Below, piece by piece: positions 16,889-25,821 of a DNA stretch of 64,000 nucleotides. The notes below the pieces were generated by a model that saw only the letters and a list, made by a program, of their open reading frames with translations, did no database searches and was not told the origin of the DNA. The position numbers were made by a program, and so were the translations under genes. The first letter of the stretch is position 1, and each line of letters begins with the position of its first letter. The DNA is from Candidatus Amarobacter glycogenicus (GTDB lineage Bacteria; Chloroflexota; Dehalococcoidia; Tepidiformales; Tepidiformaceae): contig JADJZF010000003.1 in assembly GCA_016719395.1 (NCBI GenBank), positions 316,176 to 380,175 on the forward strand, in the 5' to 3' direction.

Positions 16889-19800
16889 ATGCGCGGAATC
16901 GTCCGGATCTGGCGGCTGTTCTCGCGGCGAAGTGGACGCAACTGGCGGCTGCTCGCAGTCCTCGCCCTCGGGATGATCATGGCTGCGTCGCTGCTCGCGG
17001 CGGCACCGGTCTATGCCCGCACGATGGCCGACCTGGGGCTGACCTTCCTCGTCCGGGAAGACCTGAACGACAGCCCGGGAAACCGCGTCCAGTTCACGGC
17101 GATCCCATTGGCGACGGAAGAAGGCACAGAACTCAAGCGCGCGGTAGCCTCCCGGATCGAAGAGCGGCTCGGATGGTTCGAGGCCTCCAGCTCGCGGTAT
17201 CTGCGCACCGGCCGCTTCTTCACAGGGCGCGAAGGCGCGGAGATCACGTGGCTGTCGCCACAGGGCCAGCTCCAATCGCTGACCGGCTACGAAGAGCATG
17301 TCCGCCTGCTCGAAGGCAACTTTCCGAAGAGCACACCAGCGGGCGAAGCCATCGAGGTCGCCCTCGGCCCCCAGGCTGCCGCCCAGGCGAAACTCGCCGT
17401 CGGCCAGACCTTCCGGATGGTGGAAGACTTCGACGACTGCGCCAGGGAACTCCCCAGCCTGGAACGCCCGCCCCCACCACCCTGCACGCCCGTCGCCGGG
17501 GTTACCTTTGGCTTTACTGCGAAGCTGACGGGCATCATCGAGCCGATTTCGGAGGATGATGCATTCTGGGTGACCCTGACGAGCATCTATTTCGCGCCGT
17601 TCAGTGTCGGCACCCAGGCCGGCGTGGTCGTCCCCATGTTCACCACCGAGGAAACGCTGCTGGGGAACTTCGCCGCCCACAACCCGGGCTACATGGCTGA
17701 GACCGCCTGGCACACGTACGCGGACCCGGAACGCCTCTCCAAATCGAATTTCGAGCGCGCACGCGAAGACCTCATCGGGCTCCACGGCGACGTGGAAGCC
17801 CTTGGCGGCGCCTCTTTCAGTCCCCTTTCCAACCTCCTCGATGTCTACCGCGAAAGCGCGAGCTACCAGCAGGCGCCGCTCACCATCCTCCTGCTGGAGG
17901 TGGCGGCAGTCGCGCTCTTCTACGTAATCCTGATGGCGCTCGTCATCGTCGAACGCCAGGCGGACGAGATTTCCCTCCTGCGAAGCCGCGGGGCGACGAC
18001 CTACCAGGTCGGTGCCATGTACCTGCTGGAAGGGCTCATCCTTGGCATCCCGTGCCTGCTCGCGGCGCCGTTCATCGCCGCCGTCTCGACCTCGGCCCTC
18101 GGACTGACGCCAACCTTCGAGAAGGTGAACGGCGGCGAACTGCTGCCAACCACGATCCCGCTTTCCGCGTTTGCCTTCGCCGCCATCGGGGTCGGCCTAT
18201 CGGTCGTCGTGCTGCTGGTGCCGGCGATCCTCGTCGCCCGCCGGAGTGCCGTGGCCCGGCGCCGCGAACAGGCACGGCCGGGGGCTTCCTTCCTGCAGCG
18301 TTACTACCTGGACCTCGCGCTTGCGGGCGTCGCCGGGTTGTTGCTTTGGGAGCTGCAGGAGAAGGGCACCGTCTTCCAGCCGTCTGCGACGGGCGGAGTA
18401 TCTTCCGACCCCCTCCTCCTTGCCTCGCCTGCGATCCTCATGCTCGCCGCAGCAGCACTGCTGCTCCGGTTCTACCCCATTGCGCTTCGCCTGGGAGCAC
18501 GCCTGTTCGGGCGCAAGGCGTCGCCGGCAGTCGCCGTAGGTCTTTGGCAGGTGGCGCGCAGCCCGGGAAACTCCGCGCGGCTTGCGCTCCTGCTCACCAT
18601 GGCCGTCGCTGTCGGGACGTTCGCCGCGAGCTATTCGACAACCGCGAAAGCGACATTCGATGACCGGGCGAAGTACGCCGCAGGCGTGGACTGGCGCATG
18701 GCGGGAGGTTTGACCAGCAGCATGGGACTGAACGGCAAAGGGAATGACGCCCGCCTCAGCGCCCTCCCCGGAGTGGACTACGCCACGGCCGTCATCCGCA
18801 TCCCTGGTTCGCCAGCCATCGCCGGGGTTTCGGCACGTTCGTTCCAGGTCCTCGGTGTCGACCCTGACCGGGCGTCGGAGATGCTGTGGTTCAGGGACGA
18901 CTTCGCAGACCTTTCGCTGCGCGAGATGATGGCGAATCTCGGTGCGCCCCAGCCACTCCGGGGCAAGGCGCTTCCCGCGGGAACCACGAGCCTCAAGATC
19001 AAGGTCAGCAGCAGTGATCAGCGGGCGGTCCAGACGCTCTGGGCCAGGGTTGTCGACAAGGACCAGTCGTTCCAGATGCTCGAGTTGGGGACGATGCCAG
19101 GCCCCGGCTGGCACGAAATGAGCGTGAACCTCCAGAAAAACCCTGACGGCGTCTATGGTGAGCCGTTCTTCCTTATGTCGCTGATGGTCACGGAGCCATC
19201 GAACCGCTTCAACGCCCAGAACCTCGTGATCCTCATCGACGACATCACCGCCGTGGGCGCGGGCGGACAGGAGACGCTCCTGGAAGGTTTCGAAGGCACC
19301 GCACCGGGCTGGACGCCGTTGCCGAGCAAACTGGCAAAGCAGGATGTCTTCGAGATCACGCGCGACGGTGCAGCCACAGGCAACAGCGCAGGGAAGCTCA
19401 CGCGCCTTGCCGGGCAGAGCACTGATCTCTGGGGGCTGTACTACACCCAGTCCACGGTCCCCATGCCGGTCATCGCAAGCGAGTCGTTCTCCGCGTCAAC
19501 CGGGATCCCTCCCGGCGGCGCCGGAAACGTCGTTGTTGGAGACATCCTGACGCCGATCACCATCACCGCGACCTTCCGGCTGATGCCCACACTCGACACA
19601 TCCCAGGGTCCCGCCGTCATCTTCAACCGCGACCACCTCCTCTCGTGGATCGGCATCGTCGACGTGATCCAGGCGCCGGGGATCAACGAGGCCTGGTTCG
19701 CCCTCGAACCAGGCGCGGACGTCGAGGCCCTGGAGCGCGCACTCAGCGAAGCGCCGTTTTCCCTGGAAGAGATGTACGACCAGCAGAGCCAGCTCGAGTC

Positions 19801-20248
19801 GCTCGAGCGGAACCCGCTCATCGCTGCCGGAGGCGCCGGAATCCTCTACATCGCCTTTGGGGCGGTGCTGTTGCTGGTAGCGGCCGCGCTGCTCGTGTCA
19901 CTCTGGGTCTCCGTCCAGCGTCGCCGTGGAGAATTCGCGGTACTCCGGGCGATGGGCCTCTCCCGCGGCCAGGTCGTCCAGCTCCTCGCCTTCGAGTACG
20001 CGATTGTCGCCATCCTCGGACTCGTCGCCGGGGCTTACCTGGGCAGGCTCGTCGGCGAGCGGATGCTCTCTTTCTTGAACGTGGACGACGCGGGGAACCG
20101 GGCAGAGCCGGGCTTCCTGCTCGAGACGGATTGGCTCCTCGTCATCGCCGGTGGAGCGATCGTGCTGGCGGTCTTCATCGCCGCGATGGTCTTCGCCGGC
20201 CGCCTGATCACTCGGACGAGCGACGCCGCGGCCCTACGCACGGAATAG
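16889..20248 (+). CDS. Second large FtsX-like ABC permease, divergent paralogue
   Basis: This 1,119-residue protein has the same plan as the permease on the other strand: an N-terminal helix (LAVLALGMIMAASLLAAAPVYA), an ectodomain, the FtsX signature ALVIVERQADEISLLRSRGATTYQVGAMYLLEGL, several central helices, a second ectodomain (about 600-960), and a C-terminal FtsX trio (GEFAVLRAMGLSRGQVVQLLAFEYAIVAILGL, IAGGAIVLAVFIAAMVFAGRL). The two genes start 105 nt apart, back to back. The pair is likely an ancient duplication that may form a heterodimeric permease served by the two ATPases. The substrate is unknown. Confidence 0.88.
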   Translation: MRGIVRIWRLFSRRSGRNWRLLAVLALGMIMAASLLAAAPVYARTMADLGLTFLVREDLNDSPGNRVQFTAIPLATEEGTELKRAVASRIEERLGWFEASSSRYLRTGRFFTGREGAEITWLSPQGQLQSLTGYEEHVRLLEGNFPKSTPAGEAIEVALGPQAAAQAKLAVGQTFRMVEDFDDCARELPSLERPPPPPCTPVAGVTFGFTAKLTGIIEPISEDDAFWVTLTSIYFAPFSVGTQAGVVVPMFTTEETLLGNFAAHNPGYMAETAWHTYADPERLSKSNFERAREDLIGLHGDVEALGGASFSPLSNLLDVYRESASYQQAPLTILLLEVAAVALFYVILMALVIVERQADEISLLRSRGATTYQVGAMYLLEGLILGIPCLLAAPFIAAVSTSALGLTPTFEKVNGGELLPTTIPLSAFAFAAIGVGLSVVVLLVPAILVARRSAVARRREQARPGASFLQRYYLDLALAGVAGLLLWELQEKGTVFQPSATGGVSSDPLLLASPAILMLAAAALLLRFYPIALRLGARLFGRKASPAVAVGLWQVARSPGNSARLALLLTMAVAVGTFAASYSTTAKATFDDRAKYAAGVDWRMAGGLTSSMGLNGKGNDARLSALPGVDYATAVIRIPGSPAIAGVSARSFQVLGVDPDRASEMLWFRDDFADLSLREMMANLGAPQPLRGKALPAGTTSLKIKVSSSDQRAVQTLWARVVDKDQSFQMLELGTMPGPGWHEMSVNLQKNPDGVYGEPFFLMSLMVTEPSNRFNAQNLVILIDDITAVGAGGQETLLEGFEGTAPGWTPLPSKLAKQDVFEITRDGAATGNSAGKLTRLAGQSTDLWGLYYTQSTVPMPVIASESFSASTGIPPGGAGNVVVGDILTPITITATFRLMPTLDTSQGPAVIFNRDHLLSWIGIVDVIQAPGINEAWFALEPGADVEALERALSEAPFSLEEMYDQQSQLESLERNPLIAAGGAGILYIAFGAVLLLVAAALLVSLWVSVQRRRGEFAVLRAMGLSRGQVVQLLAFEYAIVAILGLVAGAYLGRLVGERMLSFLNVDDAGNRAEPGFLLETDWLLVIAGGAIVLAVFIAAMVFAGRLITRTSDAAALRTE

Positions 20249-20263
20249 CCGGTACCGACCTTG

Positions 20264-20977
20264 CTATCTCGCCCCAGCGACGAGTACGAGGACACCCTGT
20301 GCCACGTCCGGCGTTCCGTCGGCACGGAGATGGAGGGCAATGCGGTCACCCGGCTGGATCGCCGCAGGTTCTCCGGCGACCAGCAAGCGAATCGGTGCAC
20401 CTTCGTCCACGAAGATCGTTCCGGGGCCGTTCGCCGTCCGGGTCACGCCGTTTCGGCCATCGAAGGACTCGAGCACGGCGGACACCACAGCCCGCTCGCG
20501 GCCTTCACGGGATGTCTCATAGCCGTAGAACCCGTCGGCGAGCGCCAGCGGGCCATCTTCGAAGCTGACGATGCCGGCGGGCTGGCCGAAGGCCAACATC
20601 GTGATGGTGTAGTTACGCACCTCGTTCGGCACGGCGATGACGTTGACCAGCAGCGGCGACTTGATTTCGGCCGGGGTCCCGGTGCGCAAGAACCAGACAC
20701 GCGTACCGGACGGCAGGTCCAGGTCCAGAGCAGTCGCGTCCTTGGCCGTGCCGGTGGTGACGGTGAGTTTGCCCGCCTGGGAACGTTCGACGTTGTAGGC
20801 CGCGTAAGGCAGCCCCGGCGGCGGAACGAACGCATCCAGCGGCGGCGGGGCATCGGACTTCCCGGCTTCACGTGCGAAGAGCAGCACCGCGGCGAGCGCT
20901 GCCATCACGACCAGGAAGATCGCGACCGGCAACAGCCATGGGAACCGGGCGGGACGAGGCAAAGCCGATTCGGTCAT
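20264..20977 (-). CDS. Membrane-anchored protein of unknown function
   Basis: This 237-residue protein has a short cytoplasmic N-terminus, one membrane helix (PWLLPVAIFLVVMAALAAVLLFA, about residues 13-35) and a beta-rich outer domain with many short strands (KLTVTTGTAKDATALDLDLPSGTRVWFL...LVNVIAVPNEVRNYTITML). I do not recognise the family. The ATG at 20977 is chosen because it immediately precedes the helix and has a TACGAT 8 nt upstream. It converges tail to tail with the permease, with a 15-nt gap. Confidence 0.65.
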   Translation of the reverse strand: MTESALPRPARFPWLLPVAIFLVVMAALAAVLLFAREAGKSDAPPPLDAFVPPPGLPYAAYNVERSQAGKLTVTTGTAKDATALDLDLPSGTRVWFLRTGTPAEIKSPLLVNVIAVPNEVRNYTITMLAFGQPAGIVSFEDGPLALADGFYGYETSREGRERAVVSAVLESFDGRNGVTRTANGPGTIFVDEGAPIRLLVAGEPAAIQPGDRIALHLRADGTPDVAQGVLVLVAGAR

Positions 20978-20985
20978 CGCGCCGA

Positions 20986-20991
20986 ATCGTA
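20986..20991 (-). promoter_or_regulatory. -10 element of the membrane-anchored protein gene
   Basis: TACGAT on the minus strand, 8 nt before the ATG at 20977; no Shine-Dalgarno sequence. Confidence 0.4.
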
Positions 20992-21116
20992 GGCGGCGGA
21001 ATGCGACGAGGCAAAGCCCAGGTGCCTGGGCCCGGCGCCCCCCTCTGAGCCGGACGGTTCCTTCCGTCCCCGGGAGCAGGTAGCCTGCGCCAAACCACGA
21101 CCCACGAGGAGTCCCG

Positions 21117-22155
21117 ATGTACCCACCGCTCAGCCGCGAGTTTCCGCCTGTCTTCGATGGGCACGAGGACTTCATTACGGCGATCAAGCCGCGACGCGCC
21201 ATCTTCGGCCCCAATGGGGGCCGCGACTTCCTGGCGGACGGCGCGGTGAGCACGGATTCCGACGCCGAACGGCGGGGCCACGTGGACCTGCCGCGCGCGA
21301 TGCGGGGGGGCCTCGGTGGATGCTTCACCTCAATATACCTTTCGAACGAACGAGCCGAGTACAACGCGCTCGCCTACGCCATCGACGAGATGAACGATGT
21401 CTTCCGGGTCGCCGACCGCAGCGACGGGCACTTCCGGGTCTGCCGCACCGTGCAGGAAGTACGTAAGGCCTGGGCCGAGGACGCTTTCGCATCGGTCTTC
21501 ATGTTCGAAGGTGCGGACCCGATTTCGTGGAGCCTGAAGGAGCTGCGCGTTTTCTACGAAGCCGGGCTGCGGTGCCTGGCGCCCACATGGAGCCGCTCGA
21601 CGATCTTCGCCCACGGTGTCGCTTTCGGAGGGAACCTGCCGGCGACCGGGCTGACCGACCTCGGCCGCGAACTCGTGCACGAGTGCAACCGGCTCGGCAT
21701 CATCCTTGATGTCTCGCACATTAACCCGGCAGGCTTCTGGGACATGATCGAGGAGTCGTCCGCCCCGATCGTCGCGACGCACTCGAGCGTCAAGGCGGTG
21801 TCACCGCACGTCCGTAACCTGGACGACGACCAGATCCGAGCGCTGGCGAACAAGGGCGGCACGATCGGCATCAACTTCGCCAACATCTTCCTGCGGCCGG
21901 ACATGCAGGCGAACCGGGACACGCCGCTCGACATCGTACTGAGCCACTTCGAACACATCGTGAACGCTGGTGGGCGACGAGCATGTCTCGTTCGGCAGCG
22001 ACTTCGACGGCACCGACATCCCGGATGTTATCCGAGACGCCGAGGGCTTGCCGGTCATCCTGCGCGAACTCAAACGGCGCGGCAGTAGCGACGCGCGCCT
22101 GGAACGCATATGCAACGGCAACTTCTTGCGCGTTGCCGAAGCGATCTGGCGATAG
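21117..22155 (+). CDS. Membrane dipeptidase (M19 family), one frameshift
   Basis: The first frame gives the M19 TIM-barrel start with FDGHEDF (metal ligands), MFEGADPI, LTDLGRELVHECNRLGIILDVSHIN and ATHSSVKAVSPHVRNLDDDQI. At about 21966-21973 the frame is lost (HIVNAGGRRACLV). The neighbouring frame supplies the expected VGDEHVSFGSDFDGTDIPDVIRDAEGLP...RICNGNFLRVAEAIWR. The span is 1,039 nt, one more than a multiple of three, so one extra base (the G before TGGGCGAC) explains it; repaired length is about 345 residues. The family hydrolyses dipeptides with two zinc ions. GAGGAG lies 5 nt before the ATG. Confidence 0.85.
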
Positions 22156-22200
22156 CCGGAAGACCCGCAGCTCCGCGGGCCTCGGACATCCCGGGGACGG

Positions 22201-22707
22201 CTAGCTTTCGGCGACGGTGACGGAGTCGATCGTCACCGGGTTCACCGGGCGATCCTGTGCGCCGGTCGGAGCTGTCGCGATCGCGTCGACGACTTCTTCG
22301 CCCGAAGTCAGCTTCCCGAAGATGGTGTAGTTCGGCGGCAGCGGGTAGTCCGCATGCATGACGAAGAACTGGCTGCCATTGGTGTTCGGGCCTGCATTCG
22401 CCATCGCGAGCGTCCCACGCAGGTACTGGCGGGTCACAGGCTCATCGTTGAAGCGGTAGCCGGGGCCACCACGGCCGGTGCCGGTCGGGTCTCCGCCCTG
22501 GATCATGAATCCCGGGATGCAGCGGTGGAAGATGATCCCATCAAAGTAGCCATCCCTGGCGAGGAAGACGAAGTTGTTGACGGTCTTCGGAGCATCGGCG
22601 GCGAAGAACTCGGCGGTCATGGAACCGGCGGACGTTTCAATTACGGCGGTGTAGTTCTTTGCCGGATCGATAACCATCGCTGGCGGGCTGGAGTATTCCT
22701 TGGCCAT
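22201..22707 (-). CDS. Cyclophilin-type peptidyl-prolyl cis-trans isomerase
   Basis: This 168-residue protein is a single cyclophilin domain. Catalytic and binding residues are visible in FDGIIFHRCIPGFMIQGGDPTGTGRGGPGYRFNDE (Phe, His-Arg, Phe-Met-x-Gln-Gly-Gly-Asp) and GTLAMANAGPNTNGSQFFV. It lacks a signal peptide and is probably cytoplasmic, helping proline isomerisation during folding. It converges with the dipeptidase gene, with a short GC-rich dyad in the 45-nt gap. Confidence 0.92.
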   Translation of the reverse strand: MAKEYSSPPAMVIDPAKNYTAVIETSAGSMTAEFFAADAPKTVNNFVFLARDGYFDGIIFHRCIPGFMIQGGDPTGTGRGGPGYRFNDEPVTRQYLRGTLAMANAGPNTNGSQFFVMHADYPLPPNYTIFGKLTSGEEVVDAIATAPTGAQDRPVNPVTIDSVTVAES

Positions 22708-22778
22708 AGGAGGCGTCTCCTGGGAGGTTGTGAATTCAGCGTAAGGGGTTTGGCCGGTAGGCGCGTTCCAGGGGGGCC

Positions 22779-23765
22779 TCAGCCCGCCACGGAGGCCATC
22801 GAGAAGAACGCCAGTGGCTCCTCCTGGCAGGTCAGTGCCATGACCCGCCCGGAGCGGTCGATGTCCACGCCTTTCGGTCCACCCTCTTCGCGGTTTGTTT
22901 GTCCGGCCTTGTCAGTCCTGCCACGTTCGAAAGTCGCGGAGTCGAGGACTGTCACCGCCCGGACCGAGTCCCGGGCACCGCTCCAATCTCCGTCGCTCTC
23001 GTAGACGTGCACCAGGGGTTCGCCGGCATCGGCGACGAGGATCCGGCGGTCATCGGCCGTGAACCGGAGGCCGTGCGGGTAGGCGGCGCCACGCAGCACG
23101 CCGGCGGGACTGGTCCGCCAGCCGAGATTCCTCGAACCGTCAAAAAGCTTGACGTCATGGGTAGCGTGGCTGCTCACGGCGATCCAGCGGCCATCGTGGC
23201 TGACGGTGATACCGTCGGGGATACGGAGCCCGCGGTGGAGCAAGAACGCGGCCCGCGCCGGCCTGAAACCGTCCGGCCCGCCCAGCACGTGACCGGTCAC
23301 GGTGTGGATGTAGTTGTTGCAGACGAGGAGTCTCCGTACCCCGTCTTCTCCCTGCCAGGTGGCGACCGATCCGGGTGACCGCACCCACCGGGTCAGGCTG
23401 CCCGGGACCGTGGCAATCGGCTCCGCCTGGAAGCGGCGGCCGCCGAGCTCGCCCACGGGCAACGTGAAGAGCGCGACCTGGCCGTCCCTGTTCCCGACAG
23501 CGATCGTCCGGTCATCGACAAAGTCGATCCCATGAACGAGCCCGATGCCGGGGGACACCAGTTCAAGAAAGTCGTGGACCGTAACTCGAGGGTCGTCCGC
23601 GGGGCCTTCGATTCTGACCCCAAGGACGAGGCACAGCCGGCGGCGAAACCCCGCGAGGACAAGGAGCCGGTTGTCCGGGGAGAAGCGGATGTCTTCAGTC
23701 CGCCCAACTGCACGGAGAGCGTCGTGGACAGGTTGGGTGGCTGCGAACTCGAGCCGTGGGATCAC
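22779..23765 (-). CDS. Beta-propeller protein (YncE/NHL-like), function unknown
   Basis: The 328 residues show about six repeats of a WD/NHL-like pattern, for example TEDIRFSPDNRLLVLAGF, VHGIDFVDDRTIAVGNRDGQVALF, PDGITVSHDGRWIAVSSHATHDVKLFD and PHGLRFTADDRRILVADAGEPLVHVYE. These indicate a six- or seven-bladed propeller. There is no signal peptide. Such proteins are binding scaffolds or lactonase-like enzymes; nothing here fixes a ligand. The GTG start at 23765 has TATCAT 8 nt before it. The gene is divergent from the amidohydrolase, only 59 nt away. Confidence 0.7.
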   Translation of the reverse strand: MIPRLEFAATQPVHDALRAVGRTEDIRFSPDNRLLVLAGFRRRLCLVLGVRIEGPADDPRVTVHDFLELVSPGIGLVHGIDFVDDRTIAVGNRDGQVALFTLPVGELGGRRFQAEPIATVPGSLTRWVRSPGSVATWQGEDGVRRLLVCNNYIHTVTGHVLGGPDGFRPARAAFLLHRGLRIPDGITVSHDGRWIAVSSHATHDVKLFDGSRNLGWRTSPAGVLRGAAYPHGLRFTADDRRILVADAGEPLVHVYESDGDWSGARDSVRAVTVLDSATFERGRTDKAGQTNREEGGPKGVDIDRSGRVMALTCQEEPLAFFSMASVAG

Positions 23766-23773
23766 ACTTCCGG

Positions 23774-23779
23774 ATGATA
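23774..23779 (-). promoter_or_regulatory. -10 element of the propeller gene (leaderless type)
   Basis: TATCAT on the minus strand, 8 nt before the GTG at 23765. Confidence 0.4.
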
Positions 23780-23810
23780 CGCGAGGTTGCCGCGGGCCAC
23801 GCGCCCCACT

Positions 23811-23816
23811 GACAAT
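23811..23816 (+). promoter_or_regulatory. -10 element of the amidohydrolase operon (leaderless type)
   Basis: GACAAT stands 8 nt before the GTG at 23825; no Shine-Dalgarno sequence is present. Confidence 0.35.
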
Positions 23817-23824
23817 GGTCGCAC

Positions 23825-25063
23825 GTGACGACAGCCACCCTGAACCCGACTGCCGCGAGCCCGCTGCTCTTTTCCGGTGCCATGGTCTTCGACTCTTCGG
23901 CGCGGAGTTTTCGGCGTGCCGACGTCGCGGCTATCGACGGCCGTATCCAGCTTGAGAACGCGGGCAGCATGCCCGGCGCCCGCAGGATTGATTGTAGTGG
24001 CAAGTTCATCATCCCCGGGCTCATCGATTGCCACGTCCACCTCACGGGCAGCGGCGATCCGGCGGAACTGAACGCGGCCCGCACAACGCCACTCGCCCAA
24101 CGCGCCTGGAGGGCGGAAACGTACGCACGGGCAACGCTCCATGCCGGATTCACGACCGTGCGCGACCTCGGCGCAGCTGACCGGTTAAACATCGAGATGG
24201 CGCACGCTGTTGCGGCCGGGTTGATCGAGGGGCCCCGGATACTGGCTGCGGGCCTGGGCGTGACCATGACCGGCGGACACGGTCACGGCTTCCTGGCGAC
24301 CGAAGCCGACGGAGCTGACGCCGTCCGCAAGGCGGTCCGCGAGCAACTTCGGGCAGGTGCGACCGCGATCAAGCTGTTCGCAAGCGGCGGAGTGATGACC
24401 CCGGGTGTCGACCCACGTTCGCCAAGCTTTACCCAAGAGGAGCTGCGCGCAGGTGTGGAAGAAGCTCACAAAGCCTTCCGCCCGGTCGGCGCGCACGCGC
24501 AGGCGACTGATGGGATTAAGAACGCGATCCGGGCAGGCGTCGATTCGATCGAGCATGGCGTCTGGCTGGACGATGAGGCGATCGAGATGATGCGCGAGCG
24601 AGGAACCTACCTCGTGGCGACCCTGACGGCTCCCTACCAGATCGCCCACCGCGGGCTCGAAGCCGGGATCCCTTCCTACATGGTCGACAAGGGCTGGCAG
24701 GTGCTCGAATCCCACCAGGATAGCTTCCGGCGCGCTCTCCAGGCGGGCGTCCGCATCGCCATGGGAACCGACCAGGGCACCCCGGCGAACAAGCCTGGAG
24801 AGAACGCCCAGGAGCTGCTCCAGATGACGGCGCTCGGCATGAGTTCCGGTGCTGCCCTGATGGCGGCGACGGCCTGGGCGGCGGGACTGCTGCGCATCGA
24901 AGGAGAAGCCGGAAGCATCTCCGGCGGGCTCGCGGCGGACCTTGTCGTGCTGGATGGAGACCCGCTGGAGAACATCGGTGTACTAACGAACCAACGCGCG
25001 ATTCGCGCGGTAATCCAGGCCGGGCGAATCGTGCGCTCGGACCTCCCCGAAAACGAGGACTAA
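23825..25063 (+). CDS. Amidohydrolase (imidazolonepropionase / Xaa-Pro dipeptidase type)
   Basis: This 412-residue metal-dependent hydrolase has the composite beta-sandwich and TIM barrel of the amidohydrolase superfamily. The first metal motif is GLIDCHVHLTG. A lysine lies in GATAIKLFASGGVMTPG, histidines in PVGAHAQA and SIEHGVWLDD, and the last Asp in IAMGTDQGTPA. The end (ADLVVLDGDPLENI) is also typical. The substrate is probably a cyclic amide or a proline dipeptide. It heads a plus-strand run of four tightly spaced genes ending with mutY. Confidence 0.85.
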   Translation: MTTATLNPTAASPLLFSGAMVFDSSARSFRRADVAAIDGRIQLENAGSMPGARRIDCSGKFIIPGLIDCHVHLTGSGDPAELNAARTTPLAQRAWRAETYARATLHAGFTTVRDLGAADRLNIEMAHAVAAGLIEGPRILAAGLGVTMTGGHGHGFLATEADGADAVRKAVREQLRAGATAIKLFASGGVMTPGVDPRSPSFTQEELRAGVEEAHKAFRPVGAHAQATDGIKNAIRAGVDSIEHGVWLDDEAIEMMRERGTYLVATLTAPYQIAHRGLEAGIPSYMVDKGWQVLESHQDSFRRALQAGVRIAMGTDQGTPANKPGENAQELLQMTALGMSSGAALMAATAWAAGLLRIEGEAGSISGGLAADLVVLDGDPLENIGVLTNQRAIRAVIQAGRIVRSDLPENED

Positions 25064-25066
25064 CTC

Positions 25067-25819
25067 ATGAGCCAGCTTCAGAAGCGGATCCAGAAACTGC
25101 AGCGGCGCGACGGGCCTGCTATCGGGTTCGGGCGCGTCAGCCGCGAGCAGCCACGAGCGATGGCACTCATAGCCACGGCCCGAAATGCCGCCGAGGTCCA
25201 GGCAGCGCTTGCGGCCGAAGCGGATGCCGTCGTCGTGGACGCCGGCAACGCCGCCGGCGCCGTTGCTTCGATGCAGGGCATCGCCAGCGACAAGCTCGCA
25301 ATCGGTGCGCTCCTGGGTAGCCTCAGCGAAGCTGATGCCGGCGTGCTGCGTGATGCAAAGTGCGATTTCGTCATCAGCCCGCTGGACACCACCGACTCCG
25401 CGGCGGTCGACACCGAGAAGATCGGTCAGGCGGTGGTTGCCACCCTGGAGATGGAGGACAACACCCTCCGCGCGCTGGCGCCCCTCGGCCTCGATGGGCT
25501 GTACGTGGAGCGGGGCGGCGGCGCAATGACGCTTGGCCAGCAACTCGGCCTCGTCCGGCTCGCCTCGTTCGCGTCCACTGGGCTCATCGTGACAGTGGAA
25601 GTGGGCGCATCGGTGGGCGAGCTTCGCGTCCTGCGAGACTCCGGGACTGTTGCTGTGGCCGCTCCCGCCGGGACATCGGCCGAGGGCATCAAGACGCTCA
25701 GCGACACGCTTAAAGCGGTGCCGGCCCCGCGGAAGAACAAGCGCGAAGGTTCCGACATCGCGCTGGTGCCCGCCGCGAAAAACGGCGACGAAGGCGAAGA
25801 GCACGAAGAAGAGGAATAG
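25067..25819 (+). CDS. Uncharacterised TIM-barrel-like protein with acidic tail
   Basis: This 250-residue protein begins 3 nt after the amidohydrolase stop, with GAGG 8 nt before its ATG. Alternating strands and helices (AMALIATARNAAEVQAALAAEADAVVVDAG, KLAIGALLGSLSEADAGVLRDAKCDFVISPLDT, LIVTVEVGASVGELRVLRDSGTVAVAAPAG) suggest a half or full alpha/beta barrel. There is no catalytic motif I can name. The last 30 residues are charged and end in EGEEHEEEE. Its place between an amidohydrolase and an enoyl-CoA hydratase hints at a small-molecule pathway, but I cannot assign a role. Confidence 0.6.
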   Translation: MSQLQKRIQKLQRRDGPAIGFGRVSREQPRAMALIATARNAAEVQAALAAEADAVVVDAGNAAGAVASMQGIASDKLAIGALLGSLSEADAGVLRDAKCDFVISPLDTTDSAAVDTEKIGQAVVATLEMEDNTLRALAPLGLDGLYVERGGGAMTLGQQLGLVRLASFASTGLIVTVEVGASVGELRVLRDSGTVAVAAPAGTSAEGIKTLSDTLKAVPAPRKNKREGSDIALVPAAKNGDEGEEHEEEE

Positions 25820-25821
25820 CT

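Noticed and set aside
16784..17785. The minus-strand permease frame stays open for 334 codons upstream of its ATG.
   Set aside because: That part is antisense to the divergent permease and has no membrane-protein or known-domain pattern. The open frame comes from GC-rich codon bias.
21340..21356. CGAACGAACG near 21346 as a third LexA box.
   Set aside because: It lacks the GTTC half at the right spacing and lies inside a coding sequence.
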